The notes under the pieces are model-generated. The model made no database searches and had not been told where the DNA came from. It worked only from the letters and a program-made list of their open reading frames with translations. Shown here piece after piece: positions 15,621 through 24,659 of a stretch of DNA of 64,000 nt (positions within the stretch are counted from its first letter, which is position 1; each line of letters starts with the position of its first letter). The DNA is from a virus: the IMG/VR virus record IMGVR_UViG_3300027733_000028, positions 62,001 through 126,000 of that record, one strand, 5' to 3'. Both the position numbers and the translations under genes were made by a program.

Positions 15621-16298
15621 ATGATTAATCCAATTAAAGGTACTTTTAAAACCTTTCATAATTTCATTAAAATTATAGGTCATAACGATAAAGAGTTAGA
15701 TCCTAAACAATTTACTCGAATTGATACAGAAGAGAAGGTTCTTTATCTAACGTTTGATACCTGTCCAACTAATGGAGTAGACTTCGATACCGTAAATTGG
15801 TTAATGGAAAATAAAATACCAGCAACCATATTTCTAAATATTGAATGGTATAAAACAAACAAATCGAAAGATCTGTCATTCTTAAAATCCTCACAATTTG
15901 AAATTGGTGGTCATGGATATAATCATAAACGTCCATTTAGACAAGATCTTCGAGAACAAACATATGATATTGATTCTTGTGTAAACTTCATTGATAGTGA
16001 ATTAAAACGAGAAGTAAAATGGTATCGTTGTCCTTATGGAAAACCTAATGAAGATACCTTTAATATATTAGAACCTTTAGGTATTAGATACGCATCATGG
16101 GCTGGTCATGTATTTGACAAGAGTGTACCTGATTTAGCAAATCCAAATAAAGTTGCATTATCATATCTAGCTCAAAATACTCGTCCTGGAGATATTTTGT
16201 TATTTCACATCAATGGTGAAGGAATTAATACATTAGAGATTTTAAAGATTGCTCATACATGGGCAATCGATCAAGGATATTCCTTCAAAACGCTATAA
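15621..16298 (+). CDS. Polysaccharide deacetylase (NodB-type) between terminase subunits
   Basis: A 225-residue carbohydrate esterase-4-like protein. Motifs: TFDTCPT (44-50, catalytic Asp46), GGHGYNH with metal-binding His98 and His102, RCPYG (136-140), and LLFHING with His196. The second Asp of the usual TFDD is Thr, as in TFDxCPT-type relatives. There is no signal peptide, so it works in the cytoplasm, in the virion, or reaches the wall after lysis. Substrates are N-acetylated glycans such as peptidoglycan or surface polysaccharide. The insertion between the two terminase genes, with zero- and three-base gaps, is unusual and suggests a late-expressed or virion-borne enzyme. Confidence 0.85.
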   Translation: MINPIKGTFKTFHNFIKIIGHNDKELDPKQFTRIDTEEKVLYLTFDTCPTNGVDFDTVNWLMENKIPATIFLNIEWYKTNKSKDLSFLKSSQFEIGGHGYNHKRPFRQDLREQTYDIDSCVNFIDSELKREVKWYRCPYGKPNEDTFNILEPLGIRYASWAGHVFDKSVPDLANPNKVALSYLAQNTRPGDILLFHINGEGINTLEILKIAHTWAIDQGYSFKTL

Positions 16299-16301
16299 TT
16301 T

Positions 16302-18092
16302 ATGTTTAAAGTAAAAGAATATAAAGAGGAAAATTCAGAAGATAACAAAGTAATTTGGACATCTGCAAAAGTTGAAAAACTTCTTGTGGCAATGGAAGAA
16401 GGATATGCTACGGTTGACCATCCATTTTATGAAGGTGATCCTAGTTATCGAAAAGGAAATATTGTATTTGAATATAGTGATTGGGAATATGAAGAGATAA
16501 AGAAATGTGCTAAGGATATCATTCACTTTGCCAATCATTATTGTACGGTAATGACAGATGAAGGTTACATGAAAATCGAACTTCGTCCATATCAAGAAGA
16601 TGTACTTCGATCATATCAAGCAAATCGTTGGAATATCTTTATGGCATCTCGTCAAATAGGTAAAACTATTACATCTTCTATATTTTTAACATGGTATCTT
16701 CTATTTCACTTTGATAAAAATGTACTCCTTATGTCTAATAAAGGAGCAACCACTAAAGAGATTATGGATAAGATCAAAGCAATCGTTGAAGGTCTTCCAT
16801 TCTTCTTAAAACCTGGTGTTAATAAGAAAGACGTTATGACAATGATATTCGATAATAAATGTCGTATCATTGGTCAGAATACTACAAAAACCGGTGGTAT
16901 TGGATTTACCATCCATTTGCTATTTATAGATGAGTTTGCTCACATTCCAGAAGGAATTAAGAGAACCTTCTATGAAAACGTATATCCAACTTTATCATCA
17001 TCCAAAATATCCAGGGTTATAATCACAAGTACACCTAATGGATTTGATCTATTTCATGATTTATATTCATCTGCTATGGATGGATCTAATGAGTATAAAG
17101 CAATGAGAGTTGATTGGTGGCAAGTTCCAGGTAGAGATGAAGAATGGAAAGAACGAGAGATAGCAAATTTAGGTTCGTTAGAAGCTTTTAATCAACAATA
17201 TGGTTGCCAATTTCTTTCATCTTCTAATTTACTTCTTTCATCCGATGAATTAAAAAGACTTAAGCGAGATGAAGCAGAATATATCTTTCAGGAATTTGAT
17301 GCTTTAGATGATTTAGGTTTGGATTATTCTCAGCTTAAATGGCATCCTGATTTTGATATATTAGATATCGACGATCCAAATAAATTCTTCATATTTGCCA
17401 TTGATTTGGCTGAAGGAATAGGACGAGATCATTCTATCATAAATATATTTGAACTTGATTCGTTAACGTATGAAGATATTGAAAAATTAGAATCGCCAGG
17501 AGGAATAACGGATTTCTTTTCATTAAGACAAGTTGGTTTATTTAGATCTAATATACATCCAATAGAAAGTTTTGCAAAAATTCTTTATACGATGTCTGTG
17601 AAAATTTTTGATCAGGAAAATCTACGACATGTAATTGAATATAATGTTTATGGTGCTGAGTTAATGAAAAACTTAATTACGTTATATCCATCATCCAATG
17701 ATTTTGATGAGGATTGTGTAGTTAGGTATCATCATAGAGTCGGTGCTAAAGTTAAACAACCCGGACTTAGATTAAATAAAGATTTGAAGAAAATTTATTG
17801 TGAAAAGATGAAAGCTTTGATAATGTCTGGAAAAATTCAATTAAACGAGAGACAATCTATACAAGAGGCTTCTATGTTTTCTAGAAATCCTTCTGGAACA
17901 TATTCAGCTCAAACTGGCCATGATGATATTATTATGTCGGCGGTTTCTGTATCTTCTTTCTTCGATACTTTAGATTTTGCAGACATCGTAGAAGAGTATT
18001 TCGAATTCCTCGATGGTGAGAAAGTCGCTAAAATAGAACAGATCCTAGATGAACTAGGAGACGATACAGGGGAAATATATGATATTTTTTAG
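16302..18092 (+). CDS. 17: Large terminase subunit, T4 gp17-like
   Basis: A 596-residue packaging motor and nuclease. The ATPase has Walker A SRQIGKT (116-122, the T4-type SRQxGKT form), Walker B LLFIDEFAH (207-215) and the STPNGFD coupling motif (about 244-250). The RNase H-fold nuclease starts at FIFAIDLAEG (about 366-375) with catalytic Asp and ends near GHDDIIMSAVS (about 540-550). Length is close to T4 gp17 (610). It would cut and package concatemeric DNA by a headful mechanism. The gene follows the deacetylase by 3 nt, and a late-type promoter separates it from the sheath gene. Confidence 0.95.
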   Translation: MFKVKEYKEENSEDNKVIWTSAKVEKLLVAMEEGYATVDHPFYEGDPSYRKGNIVFEYSDWEYEEIKKCAKDIIHFANHYCTVMTDEGYMKIELRPYQEDVLRSYQANRWNIFMASRQIGKTITSSIFLTWYLLFHFDKNVLLMSNKGATTKEIMDKIKAIVEGLPFFLKPGVNKKDVMTMIFDNKCRIIGQNTTKTGGIGFTIHLLFIDEFAHIPEGIKRTFYENVYPTLSSSKISRVIITSTPNGFDLFHDLYSSAMDGSNEYKAMRVDWWQVPGRDEEWKEREIANLGSLEAFNQQYGCQFLSSSNLLLSSDELKRLKRDEAEYIFQEFDALDDLGLDYSQLKWHPDFDILDIDDPNKFFIFAIDLAEGIGRDHSIINIFELDSLTYEDIEKLESPGGITDFFSLRQVGLFRSNIHPIESFAKILYTMSVKIFDQENLRHVIEYNVYGAELMKNLITLYPSSNDFDEDCVVRYHHRVGAKVKQPGLRLNKDLKKIYCEKMKALIMSGKIQLNERQSIQEASMFSRNPSGTYSAQTGHDDIIMSAVSVSSFFDTLDFADIVEEYFEFLDGEKVAKIEQILDELGDDTGEIYDIF

Positions 18093-18118
18093 TCATCTAT
18101 CACATATCAGAAAAACCC

Positions 18119-18132
18119 AGATATATAATTAA
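18119..18132 (+). promoter_or_regulatory. Candidate late promoter before the sheath gene
   Basis: AGATATATAATTAA begins 28 nt before the sheath ATG. Identical in its 14 bases to the copy at 3394 and very close to those at 1755 and 37997. Confidence 0.5.
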
Positions 18133-18146
18133 AAAATTAAAGACCC

Positions 18147-21100
18147 ATGGCAATATCTCCTAGTCTACAACAATTCAAATCTTCAGGTGTTTACCGATTA
18201 GAATTCGACAAGAGTCAAATTACTAATATTCCATCTGAAACAATCCGTTTAATTATCGGATTCTCAAAAAAAGGACCTTTTAATACTCCTGTTCTTTGTA
18301 AAGACACCGTCTTCTTTAAAGAAATTTTTGGAGATATTGATACTTCTCTTGAAAGAAAAGGTTCGTTCTTCCATAGAACGGCTCTAGTTTCTCTTGATAG
18401 AGGTCCAGTTATTGTATTGAATCTTTTGAATCTTGACGATACTCTAGATCAATCACAATTCCGCTCAATCTCTACTGCTTCTTGGCAAGCTAATTCAGCG
18501 GTTAAGTATGCTCCAGTATCAAATTATTTCAACCAAGATAAATTCTGGTTCACTGATGCTCAAGCTCTTATTGACACTGCAGATAATTCTGATTATCAAT
18601 CAGTTTTAGCTCAAAGATTACTTAACCTTGCAAATGTTGGTAGAAAAAACATGTCAGTTTTTACTAAAAAATCTACAACTTTAGGTTTCGATATTTTAGC
18701 TAAAGATTGGTACGGAACTGGTAAAGTTCCAGAATTCATTAACGAAAATGATTACATCTCTGATTATATGGTAGATTTGATTATCGTTGAAGGTGACTTC
18801 TCTAATTATCAATCTCTTGCAATCGATCCAATTTATGGAACTTATTTCGATGCAACTGGTTTAAAAACTACTATCACTGATTCTTATGGAAATATTTTAG
18901 ATGGTTTAACTGCATTCTTAAACTTAAATTCAGTTAATGTACTAGGTGTTTATACTGGTTGTTTAATTCCAGAATTCCAAGATAAAAATGGTAATAACCT
19001 TTTCATTCAAGATCTAGTTAATCTAGAAACTTCTAAGACTGGTTTGCTATTAGGAATTAATGTAGATACTATTGATGATGCTCCTGAAACTATTGGAAAC
19101 GATTTAATTGACTTAATTGGTCATGGTATCGAATCTCAAGAACCTACAGTAGTAGACTTCCTTTCTTATTATGGTTCTATTGTTTCTGCAATGCCTTATG
19201 CCGGAGCTACCGGTATCGATACTCTTATCGTTGCTGGAACTGCTGGTCAAACTGGTGCTCAGGCATTAATGATTGCTTCTGCTGGTTTAACTGGAGCTTC
19301 TGCTACAAACGGTTGGAAAACTACAACAGGTCATTATGATACTTTATTGGTATATGGTCCTTCTGCTACTCTTCCCACTTCATTTGCATCTAAATTTGCT
19401 AACGAAACAGCATTCGCTACTTTCCGTACTGCCGTTTCAGTGGATAATACATTCATTAAAGCTGGTGCTTCAGCGAATACAACTGGTGCTTCAGGTAACT
19501 ACTCTTATTTAGCTTCCGAATCTTATGATACTACAACTGATATCTTAACACTTAAGATCTCTAACGTTGCTGGTTCTGGTGTTACTGGTCCTACTTCAGT
19601 TGCTCAAGGTTATTATTACTTATACCCAGTTGGTTTAACCGCTGGTGGTACTGCTTCATTACCGGTTATCCAATCAGTGAATTTCAATTTTGCTGAAGGT
19701 GGTAATTTGTTTACTGGTGTTGCAAATCAACTTTATCAAGATAATCTTTCTGGTATTTTAACTGATGGAGATAAAGTTAAAGTTAATAATGCAGGTGCTA
19801 CTGCTACTGCTTATGCTGAATTTAACCGAGTATCTACTAATGACTTTAGTGGTGCTACATTTACTAACGCTAATGCTTTTGGTAATGAAGCTCCTATTCT
19901 AAATGCATTTACTAATTACATTGAAGTTAATGCTTATACAAATCCTAACTTATCTACTGGAGCTACTGCAATTACTCCGCAAACTACTTATGTGGTAAAT
20001 ACTTTAACCGGTAATATCAACGAATCTTTCGCTCTATGGGGTGGAACTGCCTATACAAATCCTACTAACGTAGTTTGGGTAGATAATGGTTCTACTGGTC
20101 CTCTTGGATTAAATGGTTTCAATGGTCTAATCATTAAAAATCAATTATTGCTTCAGAACTTTGGCGGAACTGGTGGTGCTACATCTAACAGTCCTATTAC
20201 TGGAAAATCAAGATTAACTCGCATCCTTTCAGTTGCTGAAATTACCGATCCTACATCTGATCTTTACAAAAAGATCAAGATTACTACAGTAGATCCCATC
20301 TTTATTTCTGCAACAAGTGAAATTGAAAGATATAAAGAGGCTTCTAATTTTGTTACTCACTACAGACCTTCTGCTCTTAGAGGTTATACTTTAAGAACTG
20401 GTCAAATGCCTGATGGTACTGATACTCGTCAAAATGAAATTCTAGACGTTATGTATAACAGTAATATCGCGGCTGCTCTTGCTGATCGTGAAACTATTAG
20501 TTTCCGTTATATTATCGATTCATTCCAAGGAACAATCGAACCTTCAACGAAGATTCGTTTAACTAAACTTGCTAAGAATCGTCAATCTGCTTTAGCAATT
20601 GTCAATATGCCTTCAGTGAAACAATTTAAAGATAGTACTAACCCTATATTCAAATTAACTTCATCTTCTCAATTCGATGCTGCTTATATTGCTGATGGTG
20701 GTAATCTATCAACAAATCCTTCAAACATATTCAGCTTACCAGGTATTGCTGATGGTGGTAATTACTCCGCTTTCTATGGTCCTAACTTGACTATCAGAGA
20801 AGCCGGTAAAAACACTTCAGTTCCTCCTGCTGCTCATGTTGGTAACTTATACATTGACAAATACACTCAAGCCCTTCCTTATTCAATTATCGCTGGTCCT
20901 CGTAGAGGTGTGATAACAGGAACTGGTCTTGTAGGTGTTGAATACAATTTTGATAGAACCGATCTAGATTCAATTGAACCATTTGGTTACAATGCAATCG
21001 TTAACAAGAGAGGTTTTGGATTAACTATTAATGCCAATCAAACTGCTCAACAAACTGTAAAATCTGCTCTTTCACAAATTCACGTAAGAGAGTTATTAAT

Positions 21101-21398
21101 TTACATTCAAGATGGTATTGAGGCTATCCTTAAAAATTACCGTTGGGAATTCAACAGTGCTAATAATCGTTTAGAAATTAAAACTTTAGCCGACAATTTC
21201 CTATCACAAATCCTTTCTGATGGTGGAGTTTACGACTTCCAAAACATTATGGATACAACTAACAATACGACTGAGATCATCGATAACAATTATGGAATCC
21301 TTGATACTTACATCGAACCTGTTAGAGGAATGGGTATCTTAGTTCACAGAACTACAATTCTAAGAACTGGTGCTATTTCAACTGGTAACTTTATTTAA
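18147..21398 (+). CDS. 18: Contractile tail sheath protein, T4 gp18-like, enlarged
   Basis: A 1083-residue sheath subunit. The N-terminus (PSETIRLIIGFSKKGPFNTP and following strands) and the C-terminal polymerisation domain (residues about 960-1083, HVRELLIYIQDGIEAIL through GMGILVHRTTILRTG) match contractile-tail sheaths. T4 gp18 is 659 residues; the extra length lies in a Gly/Ala/Thr/Ser-rich central region (about 340-690) that looks like added surface beta-domains, which could decorate the tail outside. The gene follows a late-type motif, and a hairpin and the tube gene follow, the usual sheath-tube order. Confidence 0.92.
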   Translation: MAISPSLQQFKSSGVYRLEFDKSQITNIPSETIRLIIGFSKKGPFNTPVLCKDTVFFKEIFGDIDTSLERKGSFFHRTALVSLDRGPVIVLNLLNLDDTLDQSQFRSISTASWQANSAVKYAPVSNYFNQDKFWFTDAQALIDTADNSDYQSVLAQRLLNLANVGRKNMSVFTKKSTTLGFDILAKDWYGTGKVPEFINENDYISDYMVDLIIVEGDFSNYQSLAIDPIYGTYFDATGLKTTITDSYGNILDGLTAFLNLNSVNVLGVYTGCLIPEFQDKNGNNLFIQDLVNLETSKTGLLLGINVDTIDDAPETIGNDLIDLIGHGIESQEPTVVDFLSYYGSIVSAMPYAGATGIDTLIVAGTAGQTGAQALMIASAGLTGASATNGWKTTTGHYDTLLVYGPSATLPTSFASKFANETAFATFRTAVSVDNTFIKAGASANTTGASGNYSYLASESYDTTTDILTLKISNVAGSGVTGPTSVAQGYYYLYPVGLTAGGTASLPVIQSVNFNFAEGGNLFTGVANQLYQDNLSGILTDGDKVKVNNAGATATAYAEFNRVSTNDFSGATFTNANAFGNEAPILNAFTNYIEVNAYTNPNLSTGATAITPQTTYVVNTLTGNINESFALWGGTAYTNPTNVVWVDNGSTGPLGLNGFNGLIIKNQLLLQNFGGTGGATSNSPITGKSRLTRILSVAEITDPTSDLYKKIKITTVDPIFISATSEIERYKEASNFVTHYRPSALRGYTLRTGQMPDGTDTRQNEILDVMYNSNIAAALADRETISFRYIIDSFQGTIEPSTKIRLTKLAKNRQSALAIVNMPSVKQFKDSTNPIFKLTSSSQFDAAYIADGGNLSTNPSNIFSLPGIADGGNYSAFYGPNLTIREAGKNTSVPPAAHVGNLYIDKYTQALPYSIIAGPRRGVITGTGLVGVEYNFDRTDLDSIEPFGYNAIVNKRGFGLTINANQTAQQTVKSALSQIHVRELLIYIQDGIEAILKNYRWEFNSANNRLEIKTLADNFLSQILSDGGVYDFQNIMDTTNNTTEIIDNNYGILDTYIEPVRGMGILVHRTTILRTGAISTGNFI

Positions 21399-21403
21399 TA
21401 TTT

Positions 21404-21440
21404 GAATGAAGCTGGGATTCGCAAGGATCCCAGCCAATTC
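21404..21440 (+). terminator. Hairpin between sheath and tube genes
   Basis: GCTGGGAT (21411-21418) pairs with ATCCCAGC (21427-21434), extended by GAAT/ATTC. There is no strong T-run, so it may be a partial terminator or mRNA-stabilising hairpin separating the two highly expressed genes. Confidence 0.6.
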
Positions 21441-21492
21441 ATTTACGAATCAGTAAGATAAATAATAAAATACACAAAAAAAGCAATATACA

Positions 21493-22047
21493 ATGCCAGG
21501 ATTACCACATTTTCTAAACAGTAAAGCGGCTACTAAATACTACGAACCGTTTTATCAAAACTTGTTTGAGGTAAACATTCTTCCTCCTTCTACTATTTCT
21601 GGTGGAGAGATCTTGATTGAACACGTAAATAAAATCGGCGGTTTAACTCAAGATAGAGGTTCAGAAGCAACCACTCAATCATACAAATTCGCTAAGAGAT
21701 CTTACGCAATGGGAACTCCTACAGATACCATTACAGATTTAACAATCGGTTTCTCTCTTAACTTAAACGATGCAAACGAACTATACGTATATAAAACATT
21801 ACGTGATTGGTTCCGTTTGATCTATAACCCACTTACTGGTGAACAAGGTTTGAAGAAAGATTATGTAGGTACTCTCGTTATTACAAACTATAATCGTGCC
21901 GGAGATATCTTCTGGCAACGTACTTTCCATGATTGTTTCCCTACTGGAGATATCGGTGAATTAGCTGCAGATTACTCAGGTGGTGAAAAAGTTGATATGC
22001 CAGACGTTAAATTTCGTTCTGATTGGTGGGAAGAGAACATCGTTTAA
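21493..22047 (+). CDS. 19: Tail tube protein, T4 gp19-like
   Basis: A 184-residue tube subunit, slightly longer than T4 gp19 (163). The typical N-terminal KYYEPFYQNLFEVNILPP and the beta-rich core ending YSGGEKVDMPDVKFRSDWWEENIV fit the tube/Hcp fold. It forms the inner tube that the sheath surrounds. Start ATG follows an A-rich leader. A strong terminator comes after the gene. Confidence 0.92.
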   Translation: MPGLPHFLNSKAATKYYEPFYQNLFEVNILPPSTISGGEILIEHVNKIGGLTQDRGSEATTQSYKFAKRSYAMGTPTDTITDLTIGFSLNLNDANELYVYKTLRDWFRLIYNPLTGEQGLKKDYVGTLVITNYNRAGDIFWQRTFHDCFPTGDIGELAADYSGGEKVDMPDVKFRSDWWEENIV

Positions 22048-22068
22048 TTTCAATCTATTAAGACTTTT

Positions 22069-22096
22069 AAAGAGAACTTCGAAAGAGGTTCTCTTT
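22069..22096 (+). terminator. Terminator after tail tube, GAAA tetraloop
   Basis: AAAGAGAACTTC (22069-22080) pairs over 12 positions (one wobble) with GAGGTTCTCTTT (22085-22096) around GAAA, followed by TGTTGT. Confidence 0.85.
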
Positions 22097-22156
22097 TGTT
22101 GTATATTCATATAAGTAAGAGATAAATATAATAACGAAAAAAAATTATATTTAAAA

Positions 22157-22420
22157 ATGGGTGAAACGTCGGTTGTTGGTATAATTTTAGCACTAATCGG
22201 TATATTTAAAGGAAAAGACATATGGGAATTCTTTAAACATCGAGCTACTATTAAAAGTAAAACTAATGACAAGGTCATTGAGATTTATGAAAAACAACTA
22301 AATACTTGCGAAACTAAAGTTCAGCTTTTAGAAACAAAAAATGATAAATTGTCTAAGAGATTTGAAACTAAATTGAAGAGTCGAGGAAAAACCAAAGAAG
22401 AACCTCTTAAAAAAGATTAA
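22157..22420 (+). CDS. Membrane-anchored coiled-coil protein
   Basis: An 87-residue protein with one N-terminal membrane segment (about 5-19, SVVGIILALIGIF) and a long basic coiled coil (about 30-80) ending in a Lys-rich tail. The layout resembles small spanin- or holin-associated proteins. It is the first gene after the tube terminator and runs into the tagged array after 3 nt, so it may be co-transcribed with the array. It does not itself carry the tag. Confidence 0.55.
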   Translation: MGETSVVGIILALIGIFKGKDIWEFFKHRATIKSKTNDKVIEIYEKQLNTCETKVQLLETKNDKLSKRFETKLKSRGKTKEEPLKKD

Positions 22421-22423
22421 AAT

Positions 22424-22687
22424 ATGAAAAACTACATAAACACATTTGAAGAGTTCTTAAATGAATCAATTAACGAAAATGTTTGGGCAGATATAACTAA
22501 ATCAGCAAAACCTACTAAAGGTCCTTGGACTCTAGTATCATCTGATAATAAAAAAGTTTTAGCCCAGAGCACAACTGATAATATACACATGCTTCCTGCT
22601 CATTTTGAATCACTGAAACTAAAATTTCCAAAATCAAGTATTCATATAGAAAGTGCTTCCGGTGAAGTAATTTGGAAAATGAAATAA
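22424..22687 (+). CDS. Tagged internal-protein candidate 1
   Basis: 87 residues beginning MKNYINTFEEFLNES, first of ten consecutive genes with this N-terminal tag. The tag is like T4's capsid-targeting sequence; LNE at residues 12-14 fits a prohead-protease cleavage site and INE follows at 16-18. The mature part of about 70 residues looks like a compact beta-alpha domain (GPWTLVSSDNKKVLAQS, then SIHIESASGEVIWKMK). Function unknown; by analogy with T4 internal proteins it could be injected with the DNA to act against host defences. Confidence 0.7.
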   Translation: MKNYINTFEEFLNESINENVWADITKSAKPTKGPWTLVSSDNKKVLAQSTTDNIHMLPAHFESLKLKFPKSSIHIESASGEVIWKMK

Positions 22688-22692
22688 TCAAT

Positions 22693-23148
22693 ATGAAAAA
22701 TTACATAAACACATTTGAAGGTTTCTTAAATGAAGTTCGATTAAATGAAGATAAAATGCCGGTAGTTTCGGACTTTAAAGCTAACCCAACCGTATTGGAT
22801 GGTGTTAAAATTAAAAACCTAGCCGAAGAAAATCCTGAACAGGTGTTCATTATAAAGAAGGAATATGGCAAATGGCCTGATGATATACTTGCTAAATACA
22901 GCAAAACAGAAACTTCGATAACTGAATTTCTACCAATCGATAAATATGCTACAATGACAAAGTTAGAGTACTTAGGTTCTATGGCTGAAGTTATTGATAT
23001 GATGTTCGGAGCTGACGAATGGCCACCAGCTAAACAGAAAGAACTTGCAAATGAACCATACTTATCTACTAATAAACAAGGAGAAGTTATAATAGATGTT
23101 CAACGAGGAAATATCAGTAAGTTTGTAAAATTAGCAGAAAAAAAGTAA
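22693..23148 (+). CDS. Tagged internal-protein candidate 2
   Basis: The ATG at 22693 (151 residues, MKNYINTFEGFLNEV) is chosen over an upstream in-frame ATG because it starts the tag and leaves a 5-nt gap after the preceding gene. A second potential cleavage site, RLNE, follows at 16-19. The body is mostly polar and helical (MTKLEYLGSMAEVIDMMFG) with a C-terminal strand segment. No family recognised. The first 42 nt are almost identical to those of the neighbours at 22424, 23159 and 23766 while the bodies differ. Confidence 0.7.
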   Translation: MKNYINTFEGFLNEVRLNEDKMPVVSDFKANPTVLDGVKIKNLAEENPEQVFIIKKEYGKWPDDILAKYSKTETSITEFLPIDKYATMTKLEYLGSMAEVIDMMFGADEWPPAKQKELANEPYLSTNKQGEVIIDVQRGNISKFVKLAEKK

Positions 23149-23158
23149 TTTAACTAAT

Positions 23159-23764
23159 ATGAAAAATTACATAAACACATTTGAAGGCTTCTTAAATGAA
23201 TCTAAATACAAAGGAAATATCTCAGGAGATTCTGCTGAATATATTGCTAAAGAAATGTCACAATATGTTAAAGGCATAATTAAACAGCCTAATGATAATG
23301 TTACTTACTTCCATTTAAAAGATAAATCCGGCAAATCAAAAGTTATTAAAACCTTATTAGATGTTTATGGATTAGAAGCAGTAGATGGTGGAAATCAATT
23401 TTCTCCATCACCTACTATTAAATTTGATAACGATCAACTTCTTGAATCCCTTAGATCAGGTCCTAATGATGCTAAAATATATCCCATTAAAAAAGGAAGT
23501 GATCCAGAAGATCTTCTTTCCGGTAGATCTAGAGGATCATGGGTAAGTTCAAAAACCATTAATGATATATTAGACGTTTTTGGTAAGGAAATGACCATTT
23601 ATAAAGGTGACGAAATCACAGAATTCCTTCAAGTTAATAGCCGAGATAATAGTGACATATATAAAATAGTTAGACGAGATTTAAGAGGACCTAGAACGGT
23701 TGGTTATATCCCTTCATATTATCAGAATTTTGACCAAACCGAAGAAATAAACAATACTCGTTAA
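23159..23764 (+). CDS. Tagged internal-protein candidate 3
   Basis: 201 residues beginning MKNYINTFEGFLNES. The mature part seems to have two halves: a helix-strand module (SAEYIAKEMSQYVKGIIK, VTYFHLKDKSG) to about residue 90 and a second, basic module to the end (SWVSSKTINDILDVFGKEMT, then a Tyr-rich tail). No catalytic motif is obvious. It is followed after one base by the next tagged gene. Role inferred only from the tag. Confidence 0.68.
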   Translation: MKNYINTFEGFLNESKYKGNISGDSAEYIAKEMSQYVKGIIKQPNDNVTYFHLKDKSGKSKVIKTLLDVYGLEAVDGGNQFSPSPTIKFDNDQLLESLRSGPNDAKIYPIKKGSDPEDLLSGRSRGSWVSSKTINDILDVFGKEMTIYKGDEITEFLQVNSRDNSDIYKIVRRDLRGPRTVGYIPSYYQNFDQTEEINNTR

Positions 23765-23765
23765 T

Positions 23766-24248
23766 ATGAAAAACCACATAAACACATTTGAAGGATTCTT
23801 AAATGAAGCTCGATTAAATGAAAGCAAACCTGCTATGATGTACTATGTAGTAGCCAAGGATGTCATTAAGGATAGAAGACTTAAAGTATATCCTGAAAAC
23901 ATCGAAAGACTTTTGAACAACTTACAAGCAGACGGACATTTATCATATGATGCAACGATAACATCAGATGCAAAGAAAGATATTGAAAACGCATTAGATA
24001 AGTTAGACTTGAAAGGGAATGAATTGCTTTCATATGCAAGAAAAGGCATGAAGTACGAAAGTGAAGATGTTAATGAAGCCAATCAAATTAAAGTTGGAAC
24101 TTTTGTTAGATACAAAAAAGACGAAGATTTTACTGGTGGTAAGATCAAATCTATAAGTTCTGGTAAAGCAGAAATACATAATTGGGATGGTTCAACAACA
24201 GAACTTCCACTTAAAGATCTTGAATATATTGAGTCTTGGAATAATTAA
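23766..24248 (+). CDS. Tagged internal-protein candidate 4, with KOW/SH3-like C-terminal segment
   Basis: 160 residues beginning MKNHINTFEGFLNEA, with a second site RLNE. The middle (about 20-100) is helical, and a VNEA sequence near residue 103 offers a third protease-like site that would release the last 50 residues. That tail (GTFVRYKKDEDFTGGKIKSI, then AEIHNWDGSTTELP) looks like a small SH3-like barrel as in KOW domains that bind nucleic acid or protein. It may therefore yield two peptides after processing. Confidence 0.68.
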   Translation: MKNHINTFEGFLNEARLNESKPAMMYYVVAKDVIKDRRLKVYPENIERLLNNLQADGHLSYDATITSDAKKDIENALDKLDLKGNELLSYARKGMKYESEDVNEANQIKVGTFVRYKKDEDFTGGKIKSISSGKAEIHNWDGSTTELPLKDLEYIESWNN

Positions 24249-24251
24249 AAT

Positions 24252-24659
24252 ATGAAACCTATCAAACTATATAAAGAGTTTATTAATGAGGCAAAAGACG
24301 TTGATTCGGCAATGAAGAAAATCGATGATTTGCCAAAAGGATCAACCTTTGAAGATGCCAAAAGAATAGATCGTATTTTTGATATCAGTAAACATAGTTG
24401 GAGTGAGGTTGTGGAAACTTTTGAAAAGAATCAAAAATCCGCAAAGATTAAACCGATAAATATAAAAGACATACAAATAACTCAACCAAATATCCAGAGC
24501 AATAAAGTGAAAGCCATGATTGAGAAATTTGATAAATTACCTACAATTAATGCAGTTCAATTTCCGGATGGAATATCCATATATGATGGACATCATCGTC
24601 TATTAACTGCTTGGTCAATAGGAGAAACACGAATCAAAGTTAATCTTGTAAAAATATGA
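24252..24659 (+). CDS. Tagged internal-protein candidate 5, ParB/sulfiredoxin-like domain
   Basis: 135 residues beginning MKPIKLYKEFINEAKD; its YKEFINEA is the closest in the array to the T4 sequence YQEFIAEA. The C-terminal half (about 70-135) resembles the ParB N-terminal/sulfiredoxin superfamily: an INIKDIQITQPN strand, then FPDGISIYDGHHRLLTAWSI with the characteristic DGHHR. Such domains hydrolyse CTP or ATP, or act as DNases in phages and plasmids. A packaged nuclease or nucleotide-binding effector is a reasonable hypothesis. The end overlaps the next gene by 4 nt. Confidence 0.7.
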   Translation: MKPIKLYKEFINEAKDVDSAMKKIDDLPKGSTFEDAKRIDRIFDISKHSWSEVVETFEKNQKSAKIKPINIKDIQITQPNIQSNKVKAMIEKFDKLPTINAVQFPDGISIYDGHHRLLTAWSIGETRIKVNLVKI

